A DNA stretch of 64,000 nt from Clostridiaceae bacterium AM27-36LB (lineage in GTDB: Bacteria; Bacillota; Clostridia; Lachnospirales; Lachnospiraceae). The DNA lies in the NCBI GenBank assembly GCA_003480725.1, contig QUJQ01000008.1:1-64000 (forward strand), given 5' to 3'. Of the stretch, positions 38,640 through 47,372 are shown one piece after another (within the stretch, counting starts at the first letter, position 1; the number at the start of each line of letters is the position of its first letter). A program made the translations under genes and the position numbers. The notes beneath the pieces are model-generated. The model was not told the origin of the DNA and made no database searches. It saw nothing but the letters and a program-made list of their open reading frames with translations.

Positions 38640-40202
38640 ATGAAAAAAATAACTGCGCTGCTGCTTGCGCTTTTGATGCTCGTCGGCGCTCTTGCCGGCT
38701 GCGGAAAGCAGAACGATACCAACAAAACCGACAAACTGAGCATTGTCACCACCATTTTCCCCGAATATGACTGGGTGCGTGAGATTTTAGGTGACAAAGC
38801 CGATAACGCCGAAGTCACGATGCTGCTTGATAACGGCGTTGACCTGCACAGCTATCAGCCCACTGCCGATGACATTGTCAAAATCTCCGACTGCGACCTG
38901 TTCATCTATGTGGGCGGCGAGTCCGACGGCTGGGTGGACGATGCTCTGAAAAATGCCACCAACAAGAACATGAAGGTCATCAACCTGCTGGATGTCCTTG
39001 GCGACAGCGTCAAGACCGAAGAGCTGGTCGAGGGTATGCAGGAAACAGAGCACGATCACGACCATGACCACAGCAAGGAAGTCTCCACCTTTGAAGATGA
39101 CGAGGTTCAGGACAGAAGCCTGTCTGATTGGGCGGGCGACTGGCAATCTGCCTATCCCTTTGTGCTGGACGGAACGCTGGATGATGCGTTTGCAGCGATG
39201 GCAGAGAAAGGCGAAATGACCGCCGAAGAATACAAGACCTACTATCAGAACGGCTACAAAACGGACATTACCAACATCGATATTGAGGGTGACCACATCG
39301 AGTTCACCTACGAAGATAGCAAGAAGGTCGGCTCTAACTACAAGTATGTCGGCTATTACATTCAGAACTGGTCTACCGGCACGAAGGCGGCCATGTATCG
39401 CTTTGAGGCGGAGGACAAGGATTCCGGCGCGCCGGTCTACATTGAGTTCAACGACCACATGATCGAACCGGCCGCCGCCGAACACTTCCACATCCGGATG
39501 AGCAACGAGAGCTTCGACGCGATCGTCGATCCCGAAAACTCCTGGCCTACCTTCTTCCCGGCTGATATGACCGGCGAAGAGATCTGCGAACACATGGAAG
39601 GGCATGACCACGACGAGGACGAAGACCACGAGCATGAAGAAGGCGAAGAGCACGAGCATGAGGAAGAAAAGGACGAGCACGTTTGGCTTTCTCTGAAAAA
39701 CGCGGAGGTTCTTGTAAATGCCATTTCCAAGTCTTTGCAGGAGCTGGACCCCGACAATAAGGACACCTACGCTACCAACGCCGCTACCTATATCGAAAAG
39801 CTCTCTGCGCTGGACGGCGAATATCAGGCTGCCGTGGACGCTGCGACCTATAAGACCGTTCTGTTCGGCGACCGTTTCCCGTTCCGCTATCTGGTGGACG
39901 ATTACGGTGTGAGCTACTATGCCGCTTTTGTGGGCTGCTCCGCCGAAACGGAAGCCAGCTTTGAGACCGTTTCGTTCCTTGCTAAGAAGGTGGATGAATT
40001 GAAACTGCCCTGCGTTCTGACCATTGAGGGCGCACAGCATAAAATTTCCGAAACCATTGTCCAGAACACTGCTGAGAAAAATCAAAAGGTGCTGACCATG
40101 GATTCCATGCAGTCCACCACTTCTAAAGATGTGGCAAACGGTACGACCTACCTCTCCGTGATGGAGAAGAACCTGTCCGTGCTGAAAGAAGCATTGGGTT
40201 AA
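38640..40202 (+). CDS. znuA: Zinc ABC transporter substrate-binding lipoprotein (ZnuA with internal ZinT domain)
   Basis: 520 residues. Lipobox LAGC (Cys ~21); ZnuA N-lobe with SIVTTIFPEYDWVREILGDK and the metal-ligand segment DLHSYQPTADDI; then a His-rich stretch (HDHDHDHSK), a ZinT/YodA domain starting SLSDWAGDWQSAYPF and ending AAEHFHIRMSNESFDAI..SWPTFFP, a second His-rich stretch, and the ZnuA C-lobe (DEHVWLSLKNAEVL, then VLFGDRFPFRYLVDDYGV and VLTIEGAQHK). Whole proteins like this bind Zn2+ outside the cell and feed ZnuBC. ATG 38640 follows GGAGGTAACAAACCCT. The ZinT domain interrupts ZnuA at its normal His-loop instead of following it as in AdcA. Confidence 0.93.
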   Translation: MKKITALLLALLMLVGALAGCGKQNDTNKTDKLSIVTTIFPEYDWVREILGDKADNAEVTMLLDNGVDLHSYQPTADDIVKISDCDLFIYVGGESDGWVDDALKNATNKNMKVINLLDVLGDSVKTEELVEGMQETEHDHDHDHSKEVSTFEDDEVQDRSLSDWAGDWQSAYPFVLDGTLDDAFAAMAEKGEMTAEEYKTYYQNGYKTDITNIDIEGDHIEFTYEDSKKVGSNYKYVGYYIQNWSTGTKAAMYRFEAEDKDSGAPVYIEFNDHMIEPAAAEHFHIRMSNESFDAIVDPENSWPTFFPADMTGEEICEHMEGHDHDEDEDHEHEEGEEHEHEEEKDEHVWLSLKNAEVLVNAISKSLQELDPDNKDTYATNAATYIEKLSALDGEYQAAVDAATYKTVLFGDRFPFRYLVDDYGVSYYAAFVGCSAETEASFETVSFLAKKVDELKLPCVLTIEGAQHKISETIVQNTAEKNQKVLTMDSMQSTTSKDVANGTTYLSVMEKNLSVLKEALG

Positions 40203-40214
40203 GGAGGTAGGTTT

Positions 40215-40928
40215 ATGGCTCAGCTCACTTGTCAAAATCTCCGCGTCGGCTATGATGGGAAGTCCGTTCTGCAAGATCTCAGCTTTGAGGTCTTTGCAGG
40301 CGACTACCTCTGCATCGTAGGGGAAAACGGCTCTGGTAAGAGTACACTTATGAAAACGATCCTTGGCTTGCAGCCGCCCATCAGCGGCAGAATTTTGACA
40401 GGCGACGGGCTGAGGAAAAATGAGATCGGCTACCTGCCGCAGCAGACCGTCGTACAAAAGGATTTCCCTGCATCCGTGAGAGAAATCGTTCTCTCCGGGT
40501 GTCAGGGGCGCTGCGGCAGCCGCCCCTTTTATAGCAAAGAAGAAAAACAGCTTGCCGAAGAAAACATTCGGAAAATGCAGATTGATAAGCTCTCAAAGCG
40601 GTGTTATCGAGAGTTGTCCGGCGGGCAGCAACAGCGGGTATTGCTTGCCCGTGCGCTGTGCGCCACACAAAAAATGCTGCTCTTGGACGAGCCTGTTTCC
40701 GGGCTTGATCCCAAAGTGACAGCGGAAATGTATCGTCTGATCGGCGAACTGAACCATCGGGACGGTATCACCATTATTATGATTTCTCACGATATTGCTG
40801 CCGCAGTCAAATACGCCAGCCATATTCTGCATATTGGCAACACCGTTTTCTTCGGAACAAAGGCAGAGTATCTCCAAAGCCCGCAAGGGCGGCTATTTGC
40901 CGCAGAGAAAGGCGGTGATGAACAATGA
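40215..40928 (+). CDS. znuC: Zinc ABC transporter ATP-binding protein
   Basis: 237 residues: Walker A GENGSGKSTLMKTILG (about residues 34-49), Q-loop GYLPQQ, signature LSGGQQQRVLLARAL, Walker B MLLLDEPVSGLDP and the MISHDI switch. ATPase of the ABC-3 metal uptake family. AAGGAGGTAGGTTT precedes ATG 40215. Its 3' end overlaps znuB by 4 nt (40925-40928). Confidence 0.94.
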   Translation: MAQLTCQNLRVGYDGKSVLQDLSFEVFAGDYLCIVGENGSGKSTLMKTILGLQPPISGRILTGDGLRKNEIGYLPQQTVVQKDFPASVREIVLSGCQGRCGSRPFYSKEEKQLAEENIRKMQIDKLSKRCYRELSGGQQQRVLLARALCATQKMLLLDEPVSGLDPKVTAEMYRLIGELNHRDGITIIMISHDIAAAVKYASHILHIGNTVFFGTKAEYLQSPQGRLFAAEKGGDEQ

Positions 40929-41776
40929 CCGCAATCTTGGAAAAACTGACCCTCTATTGGGCGTACCCCTTTGTCCGCTATGCGCTGGTGGTCGGCGTGC
41001 TGATTGCGCTCTGTTCCTCTCTGCTGGGCGTAACGCTGGTGCTGAAACGGTTTTCCTTCATCGGTGACGGACTTTCTCATGTGGCGTTCGGAGCCATGGC
41101 GATTGCCGCTGTGCTACAAATCACCAACGAAATGCCGCTGGTCATGGTCATTACAATCATCAGCGCCGTGCTGCTTCTGCGTACTGGGCAGAACACGAAG
41201 ATCAAGGGCGACGCCGCCATCGCCATGCTCTCGGTGGGGGCACTTGCTATCGGCTATCTGCTGATGAATTTGTTCTCCACCTCCTCTAACTTGTCCGGCG
41301 ATGTGTGCAGTACGCTGTTCGGCTCGACCTCTATTCTGACGCTGACGAAAAGCGAGGTCTGGCTGTGCGCGGTGCTGTCGGTGGCGGTCGTGGCGGTATT
41401 TGTTCTTTGCTACAACAAAATTTTCGCTGTGACCTTTGATGAAAACTTTGCAAAGGCTGTGGGGACAAAGGCCGATTTGTATAACTTACTGATTGCCATA
41501 ACGATCGCCGTTGTGATCGTGTTGGCAATGAACCTTGTCGGCTCACTGCTCATATCCGCCCTTGTTATTTTCCCGGCGTTGTCTGCCATGCGGGTCTACA
41601 AAAACTTCCGTGCGGTGACGATCTGTGCGGCCGTCCTTTCCGTCTGCTGCGCCGCACTGGGCATTCTGATCTCCATCCTAGCTGGAACGCCGGTCGGCTC
41701 GACCATTGTGGCCGTGGACATTTTTGCATTTCTGATTTTCTCGGGAATATCCCGATTGGGAGGTATCCGCACATGA
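40925..41776 (+). CDS. znuB: Zinc ABC transporter permease (ABC-3 family)
   Basis: 283 residues, about eight helices. ABC-3 signatures: LIALCSSLLGVTLVLKRFSFIGDGLSHVAFGAMAIA near the N-terminus and the cytoplasmic-loop NLVGSLLISALVIFPALSAMRV motif that contacts the ATPase. Forms the membrane channel of the Znu system. It starts by overlapping znuC and ends by overlapping the next gene (41773-41776), so the operon is tightly coupled. Confidence 0.93.
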   Translation: MTAILEKLTLYWAYPFVRYALVVGVLIALCSSLLGVTLVLKRFSFIGDGLSHVAFGAMAIAAVLQITNEMPLVMVITIISAVLLLRTGQNTKIKGDAAIAMLSVGALAIGYLLMNLFSTSSNLSGDVCSTLFGSTSILTLTKSEVWLCAVLSVAVVAVFVLCYNKIFAVTFDENFAKAVGTKADLYNLLIAITIAVVIVLAMNLVGSLLISALVIFPALSAMRVYKNFRAVTICAAVLSVCCAALGILISILAGTPVGSTIVAVDIFAFLIFSGISRLGGIRT

Positions 41777-42402
41777 AACAGGCTTTGTTTATTCTCGCCG
41801 TCGCGCTTTATCTGGTTTCCCTCTGCGCCTGCGGCGATCAGAAGATCCAGTCCAAATCGAAGCAGGGCAGCGCGACCCAGCAGGTCGTTCAGGAGCAGAT
41901 GGCGAATGCCACAGGCGAAACGACCGCTCCGCCGACTGCAATTCCGGAGCAGCAGCCTGCTTCGGATGAAACTACACCGGAAACATCCGTTCCGGAACCG
42001 GAGCCGATGCAACCCGCCGAAGCGCTTCCGGACTATGAACCGGCACAGGCCTCCGGCGAACTGGATGTCGATCTGACTACGCTCAGCAGCACGATGGTCT
42101 ACTCCGAGATCTATAACATGATGTACGAGCCGGATCGGTATGTCGGAAAGCGCATCAAAATGAATGGGCAGTTTGCGGTCTATGAGGATTCGAACACCGG
42201 CGCGGTGTACACGACCTGCATCATCATGGACGCGACTGCCTGCTGCTCGCAGGGGCTGGAGTTCGTCCTCGCGGGCGAGCATAGCTATCCTGCCGACGAT
42301 CCCGAACTGGGAACAGAAATCACGGTCGTTGGCATATTTCAGACCTACGAAGAAAACGGATATATGTACTGCCATCTGGTCGATGCGGAGATGACCGAGT
42401 AA
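41773..42402 (+). CDS. Lipoprotein of the zinc operon, OB-like C-terminal domain
   Basis: 209 residues. Lipobox LVSLCAC (Cys ~19); a low-complexity, Pro/Glu-rich linker (to about residue 95); then a conserved-looking domain beginning STMVYSEIYNMMYEPDRYVG and containing FAVYEDSNTGAVYTTCIIMD, ATACCSQGLEFVLAG and ITVVGIFQTYEENG, resembling the C-terminal domain of YcgQ/TIGR03943-type proteins. Coupled to znuB by a 4-nt overlap. The adjacent Cys pair CC and the company of ZnuABC suggest a zinc-related extracytoplasmic function, not assigned. Confidence 0.72.
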   Translation: MKQALFILAVALYLVSLCACGDQKIQSKSKQGSATQQVVQEQMANATGETTAPPTAIPEQQPASDETTPETSVPEPEPMQPAEALPDYEPAQASGELDVDLTTLSSTMVYSEIYNMMYEPDRYVGKRIKMNGQFAVYEDSNTGAVYTTCIIMDATACCSQGLEFVLAGEHSYPADDPELGTEITVVGIFQTYEENGYMYCHLVDAEMTE

Positions 42403-42416
42403 GAAATCGTATCTAG

Positions 42417-43628
42417 ATCGAGTAGGAGGAATTTCTCTTAATTTGAGAAATTCCGACCTCTCACACCACCGTGCGTACCGTTCGGTACACGGCGGTTCAA
42501 TCAACTTAACAAGTAACACACCTTTCGGTGTAGTAATCTAACATTGAGACTAATCCAAACGAGGCTAATCTCTTGTTGTTTATTGCAACATTTACGGCTC
42601 CTTTATTACAAACATAAGCGATTCTGTGTCCTGTATAAGCAACCCGCCTTGCCGTATTTCTGTCAATTCCAAGTTTTATAAGGTTCTTTTCACGGTTTTG
42701 TGGAGTTTTCCAATGTTTCCATATACACATGCGCAGTCTATATCGAATGTTCGAATCAAGCTTTGCACAGAGTATTTTCATACTTCCTATCTTGAAGTAG
42801 TTAATCCACCCTCTGATGAGCTGGTTGAGTTTCTCAACTTTATAACTGTTGCTGACACCCCAGCTACGGCATGTGAGTTCTTTCATTCTTCGCTTAAACT
42901 TTGCTACTGATTTTGCATGTGGTTTAGCCTTAAACTGTTGTGCTCTTCGGTCAAAGTAAAATCCAAATCCGAGATATTTTAATCCTTGTGGTTTATCTAC
43001 TTTACTTTTGGTCATGTTAACCTTAAGCCCTAGTTTCTCTTCAATAAATCGTGAGATATTCCTCATGACTCTGTTAGCAGACATTTCACTTCCAACCATA
43101 ATAATACAGTCATCTGCATATCGTACGAAGTCAGAGAGTATCTGCTCCATTAGATTACTTGTGTCCATGCGTTCTTTCCTTTCCGCCTCGCTTGATTTGA
43201 CCACCCTTTACCCGATTGGTTACGGCAGATGTTGTCATTTCTGCAATGCGAGACATACTCAAACTTATTGATTGTTCGCCCCTTCGCTCCATCTCCATTA
43301 CAGAAACTTCTCCACTACTATGGGCTCGGCTGACTTCTCACAGTTCGTTGTTACTAGGCTAATGAAACCCCTGTGAGACCTCCACGCTTAAGGTGCACGC
43401 TCTTTCTCTCCATATATCCGCCGCATCTACTCTGCTACTACAAATGTGGTAGTTATTAGACTTTGTTGCTTTTGGCCAACTTATCTCTCGTAGCCTAGCC
43501 TTATATGCGATTTCTGTCCGTCGGACCAGAGATTTGCCTACAGCTTCCTTCAGATTCCACCTCACGATGAACACCCTTGCTGTTCGGCTATACATTTCCC
43601 ACCACCCGGGCATGTTCGGGACTCGCAC
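42417..43628 (-). mobile_element. Group IIC intron with internally deleted maturase gene
   Basis: On the minus strand the element begins GTGCGAGTCCCGAAC at 43628 and ends with CTACTCGAT at about 42417. Near its 3' end, a domain V-like segment (GAACCGCCGTGTACCGAACG, then GTACGCACGGTGGTGTGAGA) is followed by a domain VI hairpin with 10-bp arms GGAATTTCTC/GAGAAATTCC (42428-42454). Length about 1.2 kb against roughly 1.8-2 kb for complete relatives. A perfect GCGCGCC-CAT-GGCGCGC stem (43637-43653) lies 8 nt upstream of its 5' end, the kind of hairpin after which IIC introns insert. Ribozyme parts appear intact, so splicing in trans is possible. Confidence 0.78.
42506..43168 (-). CDS. ltrA: Intron-encoded reverse transcriptase/maturase, RT core deleted
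   Basis: 220 residues. It starts MDTSNLMEQILS, the start of Eubacterium rectale-type IIC maturases (full length about 420), then jumps directly to DFVRYADDCIIM, the catalytic YADD block. It then continues normally through the thumb/maturase domain (LKYLGFGFYFD, CRSWGVSNSYKVEKLNQLIRGWINYFKIG) to the C-terminal NKRLASFGLVSMLDYYTERC. RT blocks 0-4, with the first catalytic Asp, are missing in frame. AAAGGAAAGAACGC precedes ATG 43168. It may retain RNA-binding maturase ability without reverse transcription. Confidence 0.8.
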   Translation of the reverse strand: MDTSNLMEQILSDFVRYADDCIIMVGSEMSANRVMRNISRFIEEKLGLKVNMTKSKVDKPQGLKYLGFGFYFDRRAQQFKAKPHAKSVAKFKRRMKELTCRSWGVSNSYKVEKLNQLIRGWINYFKIGSMKILCAKLDSNIRYRLRMCIWKHWKTPQNREKNLIKLGIDRNTARRVAYTGHRIAYVCNKGAVNVAINNKRLASFGLVSMLDYYTERCVTC

Positions 43629-43636
43629 CCATTAGA

Positions 43637-43653
43637 GCGCGCCCATGGCGCGC
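43637..43653 (-). other. Stem-loop next to intron insertion site
   Basis: GCGCGCC-CAT-GGCGCGC, a perfect 7-bp stem with a 3-nt loop directly before the intron 5' end on the minus strand; candidate IIC target motif. Confidence 0.6.
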
Positions 43654-43661
43654 AAACCAAA

Positions 43662-43751
43662 GAAACGGCGGCTCTGAAAATCAAAGCCGCCGTTTCAAAT
43701 GGGCGTGTCAAATTGTCTGCTCTACGACGGCTTTTTTTCTTTTGCCGTCGT
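43662..43751. terminator. Two terminator-like hairpins
   Basis: GAAACGGCGGCT (43662-43673) / AGCCGCCGTTTC (43685-43696), a perfect 12-bp stem, and ACGACGGC (43724-43731) / GCCGTCGT (43744-43751) around a T-rich loop. They separate the intron/zinc operon side from the ABC pair on the minus strand. Confidence 0.55.
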
Positions 43752-43824
43752 CCGGCAGTTTAATTAACTCTTAATATCAATTTATAATTGGCATCACTAT
43801 AAGAACTTTCATTTCGTTGAGCAT

Positions 43825-44532
43825 TTAGTTCAAATCCTTAGTTTCCACATTGTAAATCGAGAGAAACGCAAAGATTAAGGAAAGTACCATAAGTACAACA
43901 GGAAGAATGGCATTATCCGCCAAAGAAAAATCGCCCACATTAGCCTGTGTCAAAAAAATCAGCAGAAAAGATGATACGATGGTAGCTTTTGAGGACTTCA
44001 TAGCCATACCAATAAACAAGGCGATAAAACTCATGGTTACAATGACAACGGACTTTAAGAGTAACTGAATATAGAACCCCATACTTGCCATGTTGTAGTC
44101 CAGTGGGAATGAGGAAACCATGAATTGTGAACCAAGTAAAATGCAACCGTAAATCAATAGTTTTGTCAGCACCAGAGCCACGAAATTGAAAATCCATACA
44201 GCTAACATTTGAGAAACGAGAATTTTCTGTCGCTTAATTGGATACGAAAACATTAAGTTCATGGTTTTGTTTTTATAGGCGCTCACAATGTATGTGGACA
44301 ACATGACACTGGTAAACACCAGAAAAGCCATGCTTGTAAACAGCTCGATAGAGGAAGAAATCGCACTGTTACCCGGCACCGCATCAGGAACACCCGTATC
44401 AGGATCATTGGCAATTCCCAAATAGCAAAGGGCAAATATGAACAGGCAGATCAGAGCCGACATGATAACCACATTGCGAATGTACTTGCCTACATTATTC
44501 TTTTTCCATTCCAGCCTAATGAGTTTAAGCAT
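43825..44532 (-). CDS. ABC-2-type permease (BcrB-like)
   Basis: 235 residues, six hydrophobic segments, with a short N-terminal cytoplasmic start MLKLIRLEWKKNNVGKYIRN typical of ABC-2 peptide-antibiotic permeases. The ATG overlaps the ATPase gene (44525-44532), so the two form one transporter. Members export or sequester bacitracin or lantibiotic-type peptides. Fourth gene (after HTH, regulator, kinase and ATPase) of a minus-strand operon. Confidence 0.82.
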   Translation of the reverse strand: MLKLIRLEWKKNNVGKYIRNVVIMSALICLFIFALCYLGIANDPDTGVPDAVPGNSAISSSIELFTSMAFLVFTSVMLSTYIVSAYKNKTMNLMFSYPIKRQKILVSQMLAVWIFNFVALVLTKLLIYGCILLGSQFMVSSFPLDYNMASMGFYIQLLLKSVVIVTMSFIALFIGMAMKSSKATIVSSFLLIFLTQANVGDFSLADNAILPVVLMVLSLIFAFLSIYNVETKDLN

Positions 44533-45448
44533 GATATTTCACCTCCCCGGTCAGCTTCAAGAAGTAGTCCTCCAGCGTTTCAGATTTCTTTCCAATGCTC
44601 ACAACTTCAACATCATTCAGATCCAGTATTTTCGTCAACTGCTGGGTAGACGCTGCATGGTCATATATGCGAATTTTACCGCTGTCAAGAATCTTAAAAT
44701 TTTGCAGACCCAACTTTTCAGTCAAGACATAGGCAGCCAGCTTTTCATCCGTGACAGAAAGCTCCACATAATTGAGGTTCATTTCCTCAATATCTTGCAT
44801 ACGAATTTCTTTCATCATTTTTCCGTGATGGATAATAGCAACGGTATCCGCAATACTCTCCACTTCAGATAAAATGTGACTTGAAATCATAACGGTAATA
44901 CCGTACTCCGAACAAAGTGTTTTTAATAAATCACGGATTTCTTTCATTCCTGCTGGATCAAGGCCGTTTGTGGGTTCGTCGAGAATAAGCAGTTCCGGCT
45001 TGCACATAATGGCTCTTGCAATTCCGAGGCGTTCTTTCATGCCGAGGGAATAGTTCTTGACCGGCTGATCGGCTGCTGATGTCAAGTCCAGCATTTGCAA
45101 CGCACTTTCAACACTGTCAACATTGTAATAGCCCATATACTCACAATGAAGCTGTAAGTTCTCACGCCCGGTCATGTGGTCATAAAAGGTGGGAAACTCG
45201 ATGATACTTCCCATTCTTTTTAAGACTTCATAGGATTTTGGAGTCAATACCTCTCCAAACACCTCAATAGTCCCACTGGTAGGTTTCCAAAGGTTAGTAA
45301 TCATCTTCATCACTGTGGTTTTACCAGCTCCGTTAGGACCAAGAAAACCATAAATTTCCCCTTTGGGAATATGAATATTAACATCAGTGACAAGTGCCTT
45401 ACTACCAATCTTTTTAGAAAGACCACTTGTTTGTAAAATAAATGGCAT
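44525..45448 (-). CDS. ABC transporter ATP-binding protein (BcrA-like)
   Basis: 307 residues. Walker A GPNGAGKTTVMKMITN, Q-loop segment IEFPTFYDHMTGRENL, signature YSLGMKERLGIARAI, Walker B LLILDEPTNGLDPAGM and ISSHILSEV, i.e. the BcrA family of peptide-antibiotic resistance ATPases, with a C-terminal regulatory extension. GGAGGGCAAGACA precedes ATG 45448. The histidine kinase upstream (stop at 45547) is a typical partner that senses the peptide. Confidence 0.88.
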   Translation of the reverse strand: MPFILQTSGLSKKIGSKALVTDVNIHIPKGEIYGFLGPNGAGKTTVMKMITNLWKPTSGTIEVFGEVLTPKSYEVLKRMGSIIEFPTFYDHMTGRENLQLHCEYMGYYNVDSVESALQMLDLTSAADQPVKNYSLGMKERLGIARAIMCKPELLILDEPTNGLDPAGMKEIRDLLKTLCSEYGITVMISSHILSEVESIADTVAIIHHGKMMKEIRMQDIEEMNLNYVELSVTDEKLAAYVLTEKLGLQNFKILDSGKIRIYDHAASTQQLTKILDLNDVEVVSIGKKSETLEDYFLKLTGEVKYHA

Positions 45449-45546
45449 TGTCTTGCCCTCCTTTCTACTGACATTATAGAAAGTTCGATTTTCAAAACTC
45501 TTGAATAATTCTTACAAATTTCTTTCTTGAAAAAATGACCTATGGT

Positions 45547-46488
45547 TTAATAGGCCATTTTCTTGAGCGTAATAGTGAAAACTGTTTTCTGGTGCGGATG
45601 ACTTTCTAAAGTAATATCGCCACCGAGTTGCAAGGCAAGATTTTTCGCAATCGTCAGTCCAAGACCATTTCCTTGCATGGCGCTATTTCGAGAATCTTCC
45701 ATTGTAAACAGTCGGTCAAAAACAGACGCAGCAAATTCTTTTTCAATTCCACGGCCCCTGTCCACAATGTCTATATAGATATGTGCCTGATCTGCCCGCA
45801 AAAACATACCTAAATATTTTCCATCGCCGCCATAGCGAATTGCATTGGAAATCAAATTGAACATAATTCTTTGCAACGCATCTTTATTGGCATTTGCATA
45901 CAACACATGATCGGGTATGTTAATTTCCACTTCAAAATTTTTTTGTGAAAGGAGTTCATAGAAATCCAAAATATTTTCCCGGCAGGCTTCGTTCACATTC
46001 AAACGCTCCAATGGCATATCTGTATCGCCAGCCTCTAATTTAGCAAGCGTAAAGAATTGTGTAATCAATCCCATTACCCGCTGGGCAGTGCTTTCTACCT
46101 TTTGCAACATTTCATTGCTTTGGGTTCCGTTCAAACGCATAATCTCCAAATAGCCAAGAATCACTGTCATGGGAGTTTTAATGTCGTGGGAAATGTTAGA
46201 TAACATCTTTTTGGATGCCATTTCAGCCCGCCGATACTCAACTTTTACTTTTTGCCGATCTTCCAACATTCGATTGATTTGTGTTGCAAGCTCTATCAGT
46301 GCCTTATTATCGGTAAAGACTGTCACTTTTTCGTCGCTGTCGGTGTCAAGAAGTTCTTTCAATTTGCTGCTGATCTCATGTATTTTTGCTTTTGTTCCGT
46401 TATGGAATACAAACTGCTGGTACACAATGATACAGATTAAAATCATAATACAGAGGGTTAGTAAAAAGATAATTGTCGCATTGCTCAT
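45547..46488 (-). CDS. Sensor histidine kinase (antibiotic-sensing type)
   Basis: 313 residues. A single N-terminal transmembrane helix (FLLTLCIMILICIIVYQQFVF) with essentially no extracellular loop, then H-box LSNISHDIKTPMTVILGYLEI, N-box NLISNAIRYGGDG, G1 VDRGRGIE, G2 GNGLGLTIAK. This is the intramembrane-sensing layout common for kinases next to BcrAB-type transporters, though shorter than BceS. Overlaps its response regulator by 4 nt (46485-46488). Confidence 0.88.
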   Translation of the reverse strand: MSNATIIFLLTLCIMILICIIVYQQFVFHNGTKAKIHEISSKLKELLDTDSDEKVTVFTDNKALIELATQINRMLEDRQKVKVEYRRAEMASKKMLSNISHDIKTPMTVILGYLEIMRLNGTQSNEMLQKVESTAQRVMGLITQFFTLAKLEAGDTDMPLERLNVNEACRENILDFYELLSQKNFEVEINIPDHVLYANANKDALQRIMFNLISNAIRYGGDGKYLGMFLRADQAHIYIDIVDRGRGIEKEFAASVFDRLFTMEDSRNSAMQGNGLGLTIAKNLALQLGGDITLESHPHQKTVFTITLKKMAY

Positions 46489-47174
46489 TTCTGTTCTCCC
46501 AGCTTATAGCCAATTCCCCATACAGTTATAACAACTTGTGGCTTTCGTGGATCATCCTCAATTTTCGTTCGTAAACGGCTGATGTGAACATTGACGGCAT
46601 TTTCATCCCCCATATAGGCATCATTCCAAATTAAAGAATAGATTTGAGCCTTTGTGTAGACCCTTTGTGGGTTTTCCAGAAGCAGCCGTAAAATATCAAA
46701 TTCTTTTGCGGTCAGTTCGATAATCTCGCCTGATTTTGTGACGGTGTGATTTTCCAAGTTCATAACCAGTGGGCCCCACACAAGTTTCGTTTGCTCTGGC
46801 TGTACGGCAGCATATTCGGTATTTCTCCGTATGTTTGCTTTAATACGCGCCATAACCTCTGTTATGGAAAACGGTTTTGTAATATAATCATCCGCACCGA
46901 AGCCCAAACCTAAAGTTTTGTCGGAATCCGAATCCTTTGCAGAAATGATGATAATTGGCACCGTACTTTTTTGACGAATATACTTCATTACATTCATACC
47001 TGTAATTTTGGGAATCATCAAATCCAACAAGACGATACTATAAGAACCAATGTCGAAAGCCTCACATGCCTTTTGACCATCGGTAGCGCAGACAACTTCA
47101 AAATTTTCTGCTATAAGATAGCTACATAACATTTCACTTATTTCTATATCATCTTCAATTAAGAGAATCTTCAT
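46485..47174 (-). CDS. OmpR-family response regulator
   Basis: 229 residues. Receiver with IVLLDLMIPKITG (Asp ~51) and YITKPFSITEV, then winged helix ending VNVHISRLRTKIEDDPRKPQVVITVWGIGYKLG. ATG 47174 with AAGGAAGGAAAAAAG upstream; the extension to 47243 overlaps the previous gene and is not needed. Its start lies inside the 3' end of the small HTH gene, so translation is probably coupled. Confidence 0.9.
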   Translation of the reverse strand: MKILLIEDDIEISEMLCSYLIAENFEVVCATDGQKACEAFDIGSYSIVLLDLMIPKITGMNVMKYIRQKSTVPIIIISAKDSDSDKTLGLGFGADDYITKPFSITEVMARIKANIRRNTEYAAVQPEQTKLVWGPLVMNLENHTVTKSGEIIELTAKEFDILRLLLENPQRVYTKAQIYSLIWNDAYMGDENAVNVHISRLRTKIEDDPRKPQVVITVWGIGYKLGEQK

Positions 47175-47352
47175 TATTCTTTTTTCCTTCCTTTCTGCGC
47201 CTATCAGTCGGCTTCTCCGCAGTTTTAGGGAGCAGCCAAACACCGGCCATTTTCACAGCACCGGGGATACGCCCACCAGCACAATAATAATTTACCCTAC
47301 GAGGTGTCACGCCCCACTTCTCGGCGGCCTCTTTCAATGTCATATAGTCCAT
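47155..47352 (-). CDS. Small helix-turn-helix (excisionase/MerR-like) protein
   Basis: 65 residues: MDYMTLKEAAEKWGVTPRRVNYYCAGGRIPGAVKMAGVWLLPKTAEKP is a single winged-helix/excisionase-like DNA-binding domain with a basic tail. GGAGGTGCGAA precedes ATG 47352. First gene of the regulator-kinase-ABC operon; its 3' end overlaps the response-regulator start. Such small HTH proteins at the head of a two-component operon are uncommon, and its target is unknown. Confidence 0.78.
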   Translation of the reverse strand: MDYMTLKEAAEKWGVTPRRVNYYCAGGRIPGAVKMAGVWLLPKTAEKPTDRRRKEGKKNNEDSLN

Positions 47353-47372
47353 TTCGCACCTCCACAGAGTAC

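Noticed and set aside
38787..40457. 556-residue open frame antisense to znuA
   Set aside because: It mirrors znuA codon structure in a G+C-rich gene, lacks a ribosome-binding site and any recognisable domain. It is a shadow frame.
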